A DNA stretch of 64,000 bases. Origin: a virus. Positions 42,305 through 49,937 of this stretch are shown piece after piece (the stretch's first letter is position 1; every line of letters begins with the position of its first letter). A program made the translations under genes and the position numbers. The notes under the pieces are model-generated. The model did no database searches, was not told the DNA's origin, and was given only the letters and a program-made list of their open reading frames with translations. The stretch covers positions 28,206-92,205 of the IMG/VR virus record IMGVR_UViG_3300035698_014446; one strand, 5' to 3'.

Positions 42305-42692
42305 ACAGACAAGGTTGTGGAAGACACGTGATAGAGGTAAAGTCCGGATATGTGATATGTCCGACCGCCACCTTGATAACACTGTCAAAATGTTCCTCAG
42401 GAGTTATAGAATTTTGCTGTACAGGAGTTGGTGCGATATAATGGTATACCTATCTAACGACCCACCAGACGGGGCTTATTTCGCCGCCAGTGGGGAAGAA
42501 GCCCAACTGGCGGCGCTAATCTGGGGTACTGAGGAAGATTATGGTTTAAGCCTTGAAGAACAGGCAGAACGGGAGATATCCGAATTACGGAGTATGCTGC
42601 TTGAGAAATTACGTAGAGTAAACGCTAACAAACAAACATGGGATAATCTTACTACCAAATTAGGGAGCAGGAAATGCAAGAAGCGGAAGTAA
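42288..42692 (+). CDS. Unknown helical protein
   Basis: 134 residues. Basic N-terminus, then acidic helix (LSLEEQAEREISELRSMLLEKLRRVNANKQ). No family recognised. It overlaps the TAG-containing gene by 19 bases. Confidence 0.5.
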   Translation: MSKIRKQTRLWKTRDRGKVRICDMSDRHLDNTVKMFLRSYRILLYRSWCDIMVYLSNDPPDGAYFAASGEEAQLAALIWGTEEDYGLSLEEQAEREISELRSMLLEKLRRVNANKQTWDNLTTKLGSRKCKKRK

Positions 42693-42898
42693 CTTATTAT
42701 GGTGTATTTGATATGTAGGTATGCGTACCTCGACACTGGACTGACAAACAAGTGTTAGAGTTCGCCGAGAGAGCGTACCCGTCCGCAACAAGTGGGTGGT
42801 GTGTCAGGAAAGAAGGCGACGAGGCGTTGGACGGTAGTCACGAACGAGTACCGTGTAAACGGGATAAAAGCAAAATTCACATAATGTTGGATGCATAA
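42674..42898 (+). CDS. Conserved small phage protein with in-frame TAG at codon 15
   Basis: ATG 42674 (GGGAGCAGG upstream) reads QEAEVTYYGVFDM, then TAG (42716-42718), then VCVPRHWTDKQVLEFAERAYPSATSGWCVRKEGDEALDGSHERVPC and ends IHIMLDA-TAA. The part after TAG matches a small phage family I recall (VCVP-x-x-WTD-x-QV...FAE...GW-x-x-RKEGD...ERVPC...HIMLDA). In that family the VCVP strand is preceded by ordinary residues, so the TAG sits inside a conserved domain. See amber findings. Confidence 0.6.
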
Positions 42899-42900
42899 CT

Positions 42901-43146
42901 ATGGCTGTAAACATGCAGGAATTGCAAAAGAAGTGCGACGAACGCGGCATAAGGATACTTAAGCTGCAGGAAATGTTATTTTGTATCAGAGAAGTGGCTG
43001 TCGTGGATTTTAACGACATAATGGTATGGTTGGCTGATAAAGAATTGGACAAGGATTTCCATATAACCAAAACAAGGTTCCGGAGTATATTAGGAGAATA
43101 CCCGAAATCCAAAGGAACAGCCCCGGGAGGTGTGCCGGATATATAG
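42901..43146 (+). CDS. Unknown helical protein
   Basis: 81 residues. VNMQELQKKCDERGIRILKLQEMLFCIREVAVVDFNDIMVWLADKELDKDF; helical and acidic. It ends in TAG, after which the same frame stays open for 71 codons, but that part has poor coding character. Confidence 0.5.
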   Translation: MAVNMQELQKKCDERGIRILKLQEMLFCIREVAVVDFNDIMVWLADKELDKDFHITKTRFRSILGEYPKSKGTAPGGVPDI

Positions 43147-43234
43147 ATGAAACTGAGTTCATATTTCAGACGTTATAACTATAGAGGGATTGTTCTCTGG
43201 GTTAGAGGAATTGTTCCTTTAGTTTTGGTAAGAC

Positions 43235-43272
43235 GGGATTTCTTGTGGGGGGTGACTCCCACAGGAATTTCC
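43235..43272 (+). promoter_or_regulatory. Long hairpin before the 43289 gene
   Basis: GGGATTTCTTGTGGG pairs with CCCACAGGAATTTCC across an eight-base loop (one mismatch, two G-T pairs). It ends about nine bases before the AAGGA ribosome site. Two near-direct repeats (GAGGGATTGTTC, GAGGAATTGTTCC) precede it. No T-tract, so it is more likely translational control than termination. Confidence 0.45.
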
Positions 43273-43288
43273 TGTCGAAAGGAAACCT

Positions 43289-43576
43289 TTGGACGGACAA
43301 CCAAACGACGTTTATTTGTGGGTGTTGCTCACCTTTTGGATAATAGTTCCATTCGCCGTTAACTTAGTATGGTTTATATTTTTTGTCAAACAAACCAGAA
43401 AGTACAAATATTTCGATGAGATGTCAGAAAACATAAATTACAACGTTAAATGGGGTTACAAATGGTATGGAAAACCATACATCAAAAAACAAGGGTACGG
43501 AATAAATTATTCCCAACTATCCAAAGAGGAATATTTTAACGAATTAGTGGCCAAGAGAGAAAATGAACAAAGATAA
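43289..43576 (+). CDS. Small membrane protein
   Basis: 95 residues from TTG 43289 (AAGGA six bases upstream). One or two membrane helices (DVYLWVLLTFWIIVPFAVNLVWFIFFV), then a basic and aromatic cytoplasmic tail (YNVKWGYKWYGKPYIKKQGYG). Overlaps the HNH gene start. Confidence 0.55.
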   Translation: MDGQPNDVYLWVLLTFWIIVPFAVNLVWFIFFVKQTRKYKYFDEMSENINYNVKWGYKWYGKPYIKKQGYGINYSQLSKEEYFNELVAKRENEQR

Positions 43577-44177
43577 ACAAAGAAAATACTTTAAAGAATG
43601 GTATACAAAAAATGTTACACAAGTAGCCGTTAGAATGAAAAAGCACAATACCAAAAACAAAATAACGGTTATTAGTCATTACACTGACGACAATTGTTGT
43701 GTTTTATGTGGTGAATCAAATATTAATGTATTAACAGTTGATCATGTAGGTGGTGGTGGAAGAAAACAACAAAAAGATATAAACTGTGGTACTGGTTACA
43801 AATTGTATAGATGGTTGATTAAAAAGAATTTTCCATCAGGGTATAGAATTTTATGTGCAAATTGTAATCATAAAGATGAAATAGTAAGATTAAAAAGAAA
43901 TAGAAACATACCTTGGAGTAGACAAGTAGTTCTTAATGATAAACGTAAAATATTAGTTTTTAACCAGTATGGTGGTAAATGTGTCAAATGTCACATAAGC
44001 GATTATGATATGTTACAAATGGACCATGTAAACAACGATGGTGCAACCCATCGTCGTGAAAGAGGAAATAAAAGTGGTATAAAATATAGTTGGATTATCA
44101 AAAATATGTTTCCTAAAAATTTACAACCACTATGTGCTAATTGTAATTTAATCAAACAATTAAAAACATACAAATAA
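43563..44177 (+). CDS. Endonuclease with two tandem HNH-type domains
   Basis: 204 residues. Domain 1: CVLCGESN, LTVDHVGGGGRKQQK, YRILCANCNHKDE. Domain 2: CVKCHISD, LQMDHVNNDGATHRRERGNKSG, LQPLCANCNLIKQ. Each has the CxxC...DHV...CANCN zinc and metal-binding frame. This is a different type from the three HNH genes near 2.9-6.6 kb. Probably a homing endonuclease of the intein/intron-free type formed by internal duplication. Confidence 0.75.
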   Translation: MNKDKQRKYFKEWYTKNVTQVAVRMKKHNTKNKITVISHYTDDNCCVLCGESNINVLTVDHVGGGGRKQQKDINCGTGYKLYRWLIKKNFPSGYRILCANCNHKDEIVRLKRNRNIPWSRQVVLNDKRKILVFNQYGGKCVKCHISDYDMLQMDHVNNDGATHRRERGNKSGIKYSWIIKNMFPKNLQPLCANCNLIKQLKTYK

Positions 44178-44180
44178 CTT

Positions 44181-44222
44181 AAGTATTTTGATTACTCTAT
44201 GTTGAGTAATTACACAATACTT
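44181..44222. other. Nested AT-rich hairpin
   Basis: Outer arms AAGTATT/AATACTT and inner arms ATTACTC/GAGTAAT, separated by short bulges. It sits directly after the HNH stop and before the next gene. Might be a processing or insertion-site structure. Confidence 0.4.
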
Positions 44223-44254
44223 CAATAATTTAGCTGAGGAAAGGAAGGACTAAT

Positions 44255-44710
44255 ATGGCAAGAACGAACAGGTTTTCAAAGATTGACAAGATTCTCCCTG
44301 TTACATTGAAGGGCAAGGGTAACAAGAAGACCCGGAGAATCGCAACGGACCGGACAATTTCCGACAAGTTGGCCGATGAAATGGCAGCATGCGCAACGCC
44401 GTCGGCGCTAGCTATGCTGGCATCAAAATTTGGCTTCACGGATGAGGACATCAACAAGTGGGCCAAGGATGCCCCGAATTTCGGCATGTTCCGGATGCGG
44501 GTTGGCAACAGGCTCCGTGGCGTCATGGCGAGAATCGCCAGAGCCAAGAAAAGCAACATCACGCTGAGCGTGAAAGACGCAGCGTACGCCAAACAGTCGA
44601 GGTCGAAGGTCAAGAAGTCGGCCAAAAAAGCAACCAAGAAGGTCGCCAAGAAAAAGGTGGCCAAGAAGTCGAAGAAGAAAAAGAAAAAACGCGCCAACCG
44701 CGTCACCTGA
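44255..44710 (+). CDS. Protein with histone-H1-like Lys/Ala tail
   Basis: 151 residues, GC-rich codons. The N-terminal ~100 residues are a compact helical domain (LADEMAACATPSALAMLASKFGFTDEDINKWAKDAPNF); the last 40 are KKSAKKATKKVAKKKVAKKSKKKKKK-type. Such tails bind DNA or RNA. The high GC suggests strong expression. GGAAAGGAAGGA precedes ATG 44255. It may be a nucleoid or virion DNA-binding protein. Confidence 0.65.
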   Translation: MARTNRFSKIDKILPVTLKGKGNKKTRRIATDRTISDKLADEMAACATPSALAMLASKFGFTDEDINKWAKDAPNFGMFRMRVGNRLRGVMARIARAKKSNITLSVKDAAYAKQSRSKVKKSAKKATKKVAKKKVAKKSKKKKKKRANRVT

Positions 44711-44820
44711 GAGTAAGCAAGATGATCACCTCGACTCCGGGCTCCTTTTGTTGCTATTCTGTGACCCAGTGAAACAGATATAACCGGGAGTCCGGAGTAT
44801 ACCAAAACTAAGGGAGTGAT

Positions 44821-45471
44821 ATGGACTTAGAACGGATAAATAATACGTATGGTAAAATGATTTGGTCTATTGCCGGTAGATACAGTACAGGGGTATGGGA
44901 CCAGATGGACGTGTACAATGAGTTATTGTTACAAGTACTCATTGGTATGGAGAGAGGACAGATTCCGCCAGACGGTTCTGAGGAATCCAAATCCAAGGTT
45001 GCTCAATTTGTAATTTGCAGATCAATAGATATTGTCAGAAATGAATATCGACGAAAAGGAATGTGGAGTCTGTATACCAGTAGAAAACTAATAGAAGAAT
45101 TTGACGAAAATTCCGTCGAGGCAAGATCGTCAGAGTACGATTACGAAATGGAAAAGCGATTTATATGGGAAATGTTGCAAACGTTATTACCTATTAAATC
45201 AGCCATATTTGTATACGAATTAACCTTTCCCCGACAAAAAACAATAGAAATAGCTATGCGAGATAAAATCAACGCTGAAAACGACCCAAAGTTGAGGATG
45301 AACAGTGCCAATCTTAAAATTCTCCCCCGACACGTGGCCGAGGCTTTGGGTCCTGATTTTAAGCTGTCCAAAGCCACAATGAGCAGAATCAAACAACAAG
45401 CCAGAACAGTAATTGAAAAAGCTCTAGATTTGGAAATGGAAATCAAAAAATGTTATGTAAGTGGTGAATAA
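44821..45471 (+). CDS. RNA polymerase sigma-70-family-like factor
   Basis: 216 residues. The N-terminus has region-2-like text (GVWDQMDVYNELLLQVLIG, then VAQFVICRSIDIVRNEYRRKGM), and the C-terminus region-4-like HTH (LSKATMSRIKQQARTVIEKAL). The middle carries EFDENSVEARSSEYDYEMEK. It resembles small phage sigma factors of the ECF type, which redirect host polymerase to later phage genes. The intergenic region before it has an ACTCCGG/CCGGAGT inverted repeat. Confidence 0.6.
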   Translation: MDLERINNTYGKMIWSIAGRYSTGVWDQMDVYNELLLQVLIGMERGQIPPDGSEESKSKVAQFVICRSIDIVRNEYRRKGMWSLYTSRKLIEEFDENSVEARSSEYDYEMEKRFIWEMLQTLLPIKSAIFVYELTFPRQKTIEIAMRDKINAENDPKLRMNSANLKILPRHVAEALGPDFKLSKATMSRIKQQARTVIEKALDLEMEIKKCYVSGE

Positions 45472-45475
45472 TATA

Positions 45476-45907
45476 ATGGATAGACAAGACTTAATAAGTG
45501 CTGCAAGAGACTTGTTAATCGTGGTTGATAACCCGAAGTCTCTTTGTCCTCAGGAAATAGAGAAGATAAGAATAAGATTTATTAAGGAGTTGGAGGCAGA
45601 GAAAGAGAGACAATTATCACGGGCAAGTAAAGTCTGTGTCAATTGCGGATTCTATATGTTGTCTGCAAATGGATGTGATACTAAGTATATAGCAATGGAC
45701 GGCAGTTACTATCTGCGAATATTGGTTGAAGAAAAAGGCCTTACCAAGGAAGGTAGATGCCATGATTGCGGTGCTTTTCTGGGTAAAATTCACCACATGG
45801 GTTGTGATATGGAGAGATGTCCTATATGTAAAAAAGGTCAATTTATAACCTGTGATTGTATAATTGGTAAAGAAGTATCAACGGTGAACGTAAACGAGGA
45901 AAGGTAA
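45476..45907 (+). CDS. Zinc-ribbon protein
   Basis: 143 residues from ATG 45476. N-terminal coiled helix, then VCVNCGFYML, RCHDCGAFLGKIHHMGCDMERCPICKKGQFITCDC: several CxxC pairs and a CxC. Probably binds two zinc ions. Function unknown. TAATG links it to the next gene. Confidence 0.6.
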   Translation: MDRQDLISAARDLLIVVDNPKSLCPQEIEKIRIRFIKELEAEKERQLSRASKVCVNCGFYMLSANGCDTKYIAMDGSYYLRILVEEKGLTKEGRCHDCGAFLGKIHHMGCDMERCPICKKGQFITCDCIIGKEVSTVNVNEER

Positions 45908-46404
45908 TGCCACCAAAAAAGAGGAAAAAGGAAGCACCATACGTTAGTAAGAAGACGTGCGATGTAAAAAAGTGTAAAAATAAAATTATTTGTATGTGGG
46001 GTGATTTTCCTGATATAGATAAGGGTAATCATTTTGGAATATGTAGTAAACATTCTACTAAACATCGAGACGAAAAAGATAAATTCTCCTTGTACGAGGA
46101 ATTTAGTGTTAATAGGCAAGGGATGGTTGGTAGTGTTGATCGATTTGGATTTCCTATGGCAAGAGATCATAACGAAATGATTAAAATGTTGAGTGTAAGG
46201 GAAAAGAAGGACAATTCTGAAAGTATCCAAAGACTCAAAGATTGGAAAGAAAGAAATAAAGATAAAGATAAAGAAAAGAAAAAGAAATTCAAGCCTAAAC
46301 AAATAAAAACCAGAAGAAGTCGAGAAACATTAGCTAACATGAAAACCAAAAAAGTGTCTAATGATGATATGGATGATGTATTGGCGGGTATATTAGATGG
46401 ATGA
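45907..46404 (+). CDS. Unknown basic protein
   Basis: 165 residues with Cys/His in the first third (CDVKKCKNKIICMWGDFPDIDKGNHFGICSKHSTKH), then charged linkers (KDKDKEKKKKFKPKQIKTRRSRE). The first part may hold a metal. No family recognised. Overlaps the PolA-fragment gene by eight bases. Confidence 0.55.
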   Translation: MPPKKRKKEAPYVSKKTCDVKKCKNKIICMWGDFPDIDKGNHFGICSKHSTKHRDEKDKFSLYEEFSVNRQGMVGSVDRFGFPMARDHNEMIKMLSVREKKDNSESIQRLKDWKERNKDKDKEKKKKFKPKQIKTRRSRETLANMKTKKVSNDDMDDVLAGILDG

Positions 46405-46615
46405 CACAAAAAGAATAGTTTTTGGTTATCATAACCTTACTGCAGCGGCTATGGAGAACGTTAAAAAGAGAATAGCCGATGAGAAATTACCTATTAAGGT
46501 GCGCATGCAAATACACGACGAGGTAGTTTTTGAAGTACCGAAGGATAAACTTGCGGAGTACACCAAACTGGTATCCGAAATGATGAAAGTGGAAATTTTT
46601 AGATTACAATGGTAA
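46397..46615 (+). CDS. Orphan fragment of a family A DNA polymerase (motif C)
   Basis: 72 residues. LTAAAMENVKKRIADEKLPIKVRMQIHDEVVFEVPKDKLAEYTKLVSEMMK reproduces the end of PolA palm domain, with the catalytic HDE of motif C. The usual final DV-x-x-G-x-x-W segment is missing (the frame ends MKVEIFRLQW). It is a different PolA from the gene at 62982, whose motif C is VHDSI. It may be a remnant of a lost polymerase. Confidence 0.7.
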   Translation: MDDTKRIVFGYHNLTAAAMENVKKRIADEKLPIKVRMQIHDEVVFEVPKDKLAEYTKLVSEMMKVEIFRLQW

Positions 46616-46627
46616 TGGGAGATAGTT

Positions 46628-46834
46628 ATGTTTGTGGTATGTAAAAATGATTATCCGTGGTTTGTTTGCCCGGAAGACACAACAGAAGTACAGGCACAAT
46701 ACGTAAGGAAAATAAAACAGATAGAAGTTGATAAAGACTGTACCCAAAACCATACAAAAGTTTACGTACATGTTCAAGTCGTGGACATGTTATCCGACAC
46801 ACAAATGAATGCTCTTCTAAGTAGAACTGAATAA
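46628..46834 (+). CDS. Unknown 68-residue protein
   Basis: MFVVCKNDYPWFVCPEDTTEVQAQYVRKIKQIEV, alpha/beta, two Cys. GGGAGAT precedes the ATG. No family recognised. Confidence 0.5.
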   Translation: MFVVCKNDYPWFVCPEDTTEVQAQYVRKIKQIEVDKDCTQNHTKVYVHVQVVDMLSDTQMNALLSRTE

Positions 46835-46835
46835 A

Positions 46836-47321
46836 ATGAGTGATATGTGCGATTGGAGTGAGCAAGCGGATGATTGCGTAGTCGATCGTGATGATTGTGA
46901 AGATGGTATCGACATAGGCAATGCGTTTGAAGTCGAACGTAGAAATATTCCGTTTAAGATAGACAGGAGAGCCAGCATATACCGAAGCCTTACACCATTC
47001 GAACGAGACATAATGGGAGCCTTTGAGCGGGCGGGTCTTGGACCCCGTATTTGGTGTTTAGCTGCAGGTGGGTCTTGTTATATAAAATTTGGGGAATCGC
47101 GGTTACGCAGCCTCAGGATAGGTGATCACAGAGGACGAAAGAAGTACAGATACAAGTGGAATCTAAGGGTTAATTACAAAATGTTCAAACGTGAACAGGA
47201 TGGGAAAGTGGTGAGGTTTTACTACCCCATATTGGAATACAACGATATGGTTAGGCATATGGTTATGTACCGAAATAAAATACTCAGGGATGATGATAAC
47301 AAGAAAAATTTGCCATATTAG
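46836..47321 (+). CDS. Unknown conserved-looking protein
   Basis: 161 residues. Acidic start (DDCVVDRDDCEDG), then GSCYIKFGESRLRSLRIGDHRGRKKYRYKWNLRV, a compact strand pattern seen in small phage proteins, and a basic end. No family name recognised. It ends in TAG 12 bases before the next ATG. Confidence 0.5.
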   Translation: MSDMCDWSEQADDCVVDRDDCEDGIDIGNAFEVERRNIPFKIDRRASIYRSLTPFERDIMGAFERAGLGPRIWCLAAGGSCYIKFGESRLRSLRIGDHRGRKKYRYKWNLRVNYKMFKREQDGKVVRFYYPILEYNDMVRHMVMYRNKILRDDDNKKNLPY

Positions 47322-47333
47322 AAGGAAAATACT

Positions 47334-48071
47334 ATGGCTAAGTTACACCCCACAGATGGTGGTTGTTGGTTCTGTCACAAAGACGATGAAGACAAACCTC
47401 TTGTTTTAGACACAGAGTTTGATACATTTGTTCATATAGAATATGTTAAGCACAACCTAAAGAACGCCCCTGATTTTGATACGTTTCGTGAAGCAGAAAT
47501 AATGTCTTATTTACTTGAATCAGATAAACCTAAATGGAAGGAGCAGCAAATGGAATATCTACCTCTCGAAATCAAATTTTATATTGGGGATGGACCGTGG
47601 GCAACAACTGTAGACAAAGTAATACGTCTCCGGTCCGACAAGACCCACGTTGAAGCCAAATTTCCTGATAGAATTTATGAATTGGTGGGGCGTAGTTTCT
47701 CATCGTCCATCCGGAAAGATATATCCTCCGGCAAAAGCGAAGGCGTGAGACTCAAAAACATCATGTACTCACACCCGGAACGGTGGGTAACTTATATTCT
47801 GTGGGTCACCAGAGAAGAATTGGATGTGATGTACAGAGTAGCAATGGTTATGAATAGACTGGATATCAAGTATGACAAACGGGCTATACTTGGATTCCTT
47901 ATCACTGGTAGACATAACCCAAGAGCTTACTTTTGTTCCGAAGTTGTGTACGCATTGCTGGCTACGTGTTTCTTGTTCCCCGGAATGAACCACAAGATGC
48001 ACCCGGATGCGCTGGAAAAAGTAGTGAAGAAATTAGCAGACGTGCTGCTTGATAGAAAAATGGCGGCATAA
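47334..48071 (+). CDS. Fusion of a Cys-rich domain with a permuted papain-like domain
   Basis: 245 residues. Residues 1-75 (GGCWFCHKDDEDKPLVLDTEFDTFVHIEYVK) are a small domain common on its own. From MEYLPLEIKFYIGDGP onward the text matches YiiX/NlpC-P60-like permuted proteins: KTHVEAKF (His, Glu), later KYDKRAILGFL, and RAYFCSEVVYALL with the Cys-Ser-Glu motif. These are cysteine hydrolases of peptides, amides or lipids. It could be a lysis or host-modifying enzyme. Confidence 0.65.
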   Translation: MAKLHPTDGGCWFCHKDDEDKPLVLDTEFDTFVHIEYVKHNLKNAPDFDTFREAEIMSYLLESDKPKWKEQQMEYLPLEIKFYIGDGPWATTVDKVIRLRSDKTHVEAKFPDRIYELVGRSFSSSIRKDISSGKSEGVRLKNIMYSHPERWVTYILWVTREELDVMYRVAMVMNRLDIKYDKRAILGFLITGRHNPRAYFCSEVVYALLATCFLFPGMNHKMHPDALEKVVKKLADVLLDRKMAA

Positions 48072-48144
48072 ACGAGTAGCAATCGTTTTCGTTTCGGTTG
48101 GCCCGCTCGGTGCGAGTCAGCCACTATTTTAAAAGGGAGAAAAA

Positions 48145-48246
48145 ATGAATAAAGATACCGTACGGATGTTAATTACCGTGTTAATCGGTGTTGCGGTGAT
48201 GGCTGCCTCAATCATGTGGCTTCGCAGCATAGCACACCGTTATTGA
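48145..48246 (+). CDS. Tiny membrane protein
   Basis: 33 residues: MNKDTVRMLITVLIGVAVMAASIMWLRSIAHRY, one membrane helix with charged ends. AAAAGGGAG precedes ATG 48145. Could affect membrane or lysis. Confidence 0.55.
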   Translation: MNKDTVRMLITVLIGVAVMAASIMWLRSIAHRY

Positions 48247-48255
48247 GGAGAAATT

Positions 48256-48410
48256 ATGGATGAATTAGAGGGAATAACACCCGGACCAACATCAGAAGAT
48301 ATACGAGAAGATGATGATGACGAGTATTGCCTCCGTTGTGGGGAAATTTGGGTGTATTGTTCCTGTTACGATTATAACCATTATTATAGTGTCGCAAATT
48401 GGAGTCAATA
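48256..48410 (+). CDS. Small acidic Cys-containing protein
   Basis: 51 residues after GAGGAG. DDDDEYCLRCGEIWVYCSCYDYNHYY: a CxxC and CxC set. Probably a zinc knuckle. TAATATG couples it to the NrdR-like gene. Confidence 0.55.
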
Positions 48411-48411
48411 A

Positions 48412-48658
48412 TATGAATTGTCCATTATGTGGATGTAGCACAACAGTTATTGACTCAAGGAATAGTCAAAGTGTAAAAAATGCAAGAAATCGCAGAAGAA
48501 AATGCGTTAATTGTGGACACAGATTCTCCACTATAGAAATAGATAGGGACGTGTATCACAAACGTAAGATGTTCAACAATAGATACGCGAGCTTGAAGAA
48601 AAAGATTATGGGAATTATTGATGCTGACATCAAAAAATATAACGAAAATCCAAGTTAA
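48412..48658 (+). CDS. NrdR-like zinc-ribbon protein lacking the ATP-cone
   Basis: 82 codons from ATG 48412. MNCPLCGCSTTVIDSRNSQ, then RNRRRKCVNCGHRFSTIEID, exactly the N-terminal zinc ribbon of the ribonucleotide reductase repressor NrdR (CPxC...D-S-R...RRR-x-C-x-x-C-x-x-RF-x-T-x-E). The ATP-cone that senses dATP is absent; a basic helical end replaces it. It may bind NrdR boxes without nucleotide control. Confidence 0.75.
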
Positions 48659-48896
48659 GAAATTACTTGATCTCCTTGAAGAATACACAAGGTCTGATAT
48701 AGCCGCCCGGCTGGGCGCTGTTCCCGGTGATGTGTTTGTCAATCTCACTCAGATGACCGTTGACAAAATGGACGAGTTACGTACACTTTTGTACGGTACA
48801 GATGATATGGTAAAATTAGGATTAAATTTTGGTATAATCAAACCACGGACTAAGAAGAAAAAGAAAAAGAAGAAAAAGAGGATAGACAGAGTATGA
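48621..48896 (+). CDS. Small helical protein with Lys tail
   Basis: 91 residues from ATG 48621. IQVKKLLDLLEEYTRSDIAARLGAVPGDVFVNLTQM looks like a small HTH-like or helical domain, followed by a run of nine Lys. Overlaps the NrdR-like end by 38 bases. Confidence 0.5.
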   Translation: MLTSKNITKIQVKKLLDLLEEYTRSDIAARLGAVPGDVFVNLTQMTVDKMDELRTLLYGTDDMVKLGLNFGIIKPRTKKKKKKKKKRIDRV

Positions 48897-49015
48897 ATAA
48901 AAAGAAACAAAAGAAAACAAAGAAAAAAGGTAACTGTAATGCCTTATTTAATCTATGTCATCCACACGATGTGGTAAACAGAAAACAATATTACGGCAAA
49001 AAATCCGAAAAATAA
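48893..49015 (+). CDS. Tiny Lys-rich protein
   Basis: 40 residues coupled by ATGA: MNKKKQKKTKKKGNCNALFNLCHPHDVVNRKQYYG. Basic with CxxxxxxC-like spacing. Function unknown. Confidence 0.45.
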   Translation: MNKKKQKKTKKKGNCNALFNLCHPHDVVNRKQYYGKKSEK

Positions 49016-49031
49016 AGAGGACAAACAAGAT

Positions 49032-49244
49032 ATGATTGTGTATATGATACTTTGGGCCATCTTCATGATCTTTATAGGATGGTTTACTATTGGTTGTATT
49101 GTATCAGTTTTGTTCGGACACATGGTTACTAAAATAAACCCCCCAAAACGCAATTATACTACTGGCCCAGAAGACTTAAGAGAAATAATGACATGGCCTT
49201 ACATATTTTATAATATTTGTAAATATCGGAGAAAACATGATTAG
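49032..49244 (+). CDS. Small membrane protein
   Basis: 70 residues: two-thirds hydrophobic (MILWAIFMIFIGWFTIGCIVSVLFGHMV), then a basic tail. Two TAG stops in a row end it, overlapping the next ATG. Confidence 0.5.
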   Translation: MIVYMILWAIFMIFIGWFTIGCIVSVLFGHMVTKINPPKRNYTTGPEDLREIMTWPYIFYNICKYRRKHD

Positions 49245-49518
49245 TAGCGTACAACCAAACATACCAACAGACATACCAACAGACATACCATTAAGCTGGG
49301 TGATAGTTTCTGGAGTGATTTGTGCATTATTTCTGTTGTGGGTTGCCTATCAGTTCTATGAAGGTTGGGTAGGTGAGAAATGCAAACACTGTAAGTGTAG
49401 ATCGGAAAAATGGTTACAGTGGCATCAAATGGATAAAGATGATTATCGGGGTTATATCTGGTGTCCTGTTTGTTTTCACGAGTGTTGGCAGGGATTTCAA
49501 GATAGAGTATTTGGTTAA
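49237..49518 (+). CDS. Membrane-anchored zinc-ribbon-like protein
   Basis: 93 residues. A short repeat (PTDIPTDIP, encoded by tandem ACAGACATACCA units), a membrane helix (SWVIVSGVICALFLLWVAYQF), then CKHCKCRSEKWLQWHQ and IWCPVCFHECW. Four or more Cys suggest a metal site outside the membrane. Confidence 0.55.
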   Translation: MISSVQPNIPTDIPTDIPLSWVIVSGVICALFLLWVAYQFYEGWVGEKCKHCKCRSEKWLQWHQMDKDDYRGYIWCPVCFHECWQGFQDRVFG

Positions 49519-49547
49519 TAAAATCTAAAGAAAAGGACAAACAGAAT

Positions 49548-49937
49548 ATGAACAAGGCACAATTCGACCAAATAAGGGAACATATAGAAATACGACACCA
49601 AAAACGAATAGCAGAGATAACCGCAATACGGGACAAAGAATTAGCGGTTATCGAATTAGTACGTAGATTGTCCGGTCCAGTATCCCGCACAAGAGTGCCT
49701 ACTCCTTTAAGGAATGTAGTTGATAAAATGACCGGAATGTTTACAAAGCACGATTTACGAGATTATATAATGGAGAATTGTCCACAAATATTGAATGGTC
49801 ACCCCAGCGATTGTTATTTGGCCGATGCGTTGGCTCGATATGCAAAACAAGGTTTTATACAGGTAGTATTAAGTGGTGCTGGTAGACGGGTTACCAGGTA
49901 CGCAAAGATAGAAGAAGAGGAAGTAACACATGACTGA
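49548..49937 (+). CDS. Winged-helix-like protein with coiled coil
   Basis: 129 residues. N-terminal coiled coil (IREHIEIRHQKRIAEITAIRDKELAVIELV), then MFTKHDLRDYIMENCPQILNGHPSDCYLADALARYAKQGFIQVVLSGAGRRVTRYAKI, which fits a winged helix with a final basic wing. Possibly a DNA-binding regulator. Confidence 0.55.
   Translation: MNKAQFDQIREHIEIRHQKRIAEITAIRDKELAVIELVRRLSGPVSRTRVPTPLRNVVDKMTGMFTKHDLRDYIMENCPQILNGHPSDCYLADALARYAKQGFIQVVLSGAGRRVTRYAKIEEEEVTHD

Noticed and set aside
43147-43362. Open frame after the TAG of the 42901 gene
   Set aside because: Poor coding character, a long hairpin inside, and overlap with a clear gene start at 43289 that has its own ribosome site.
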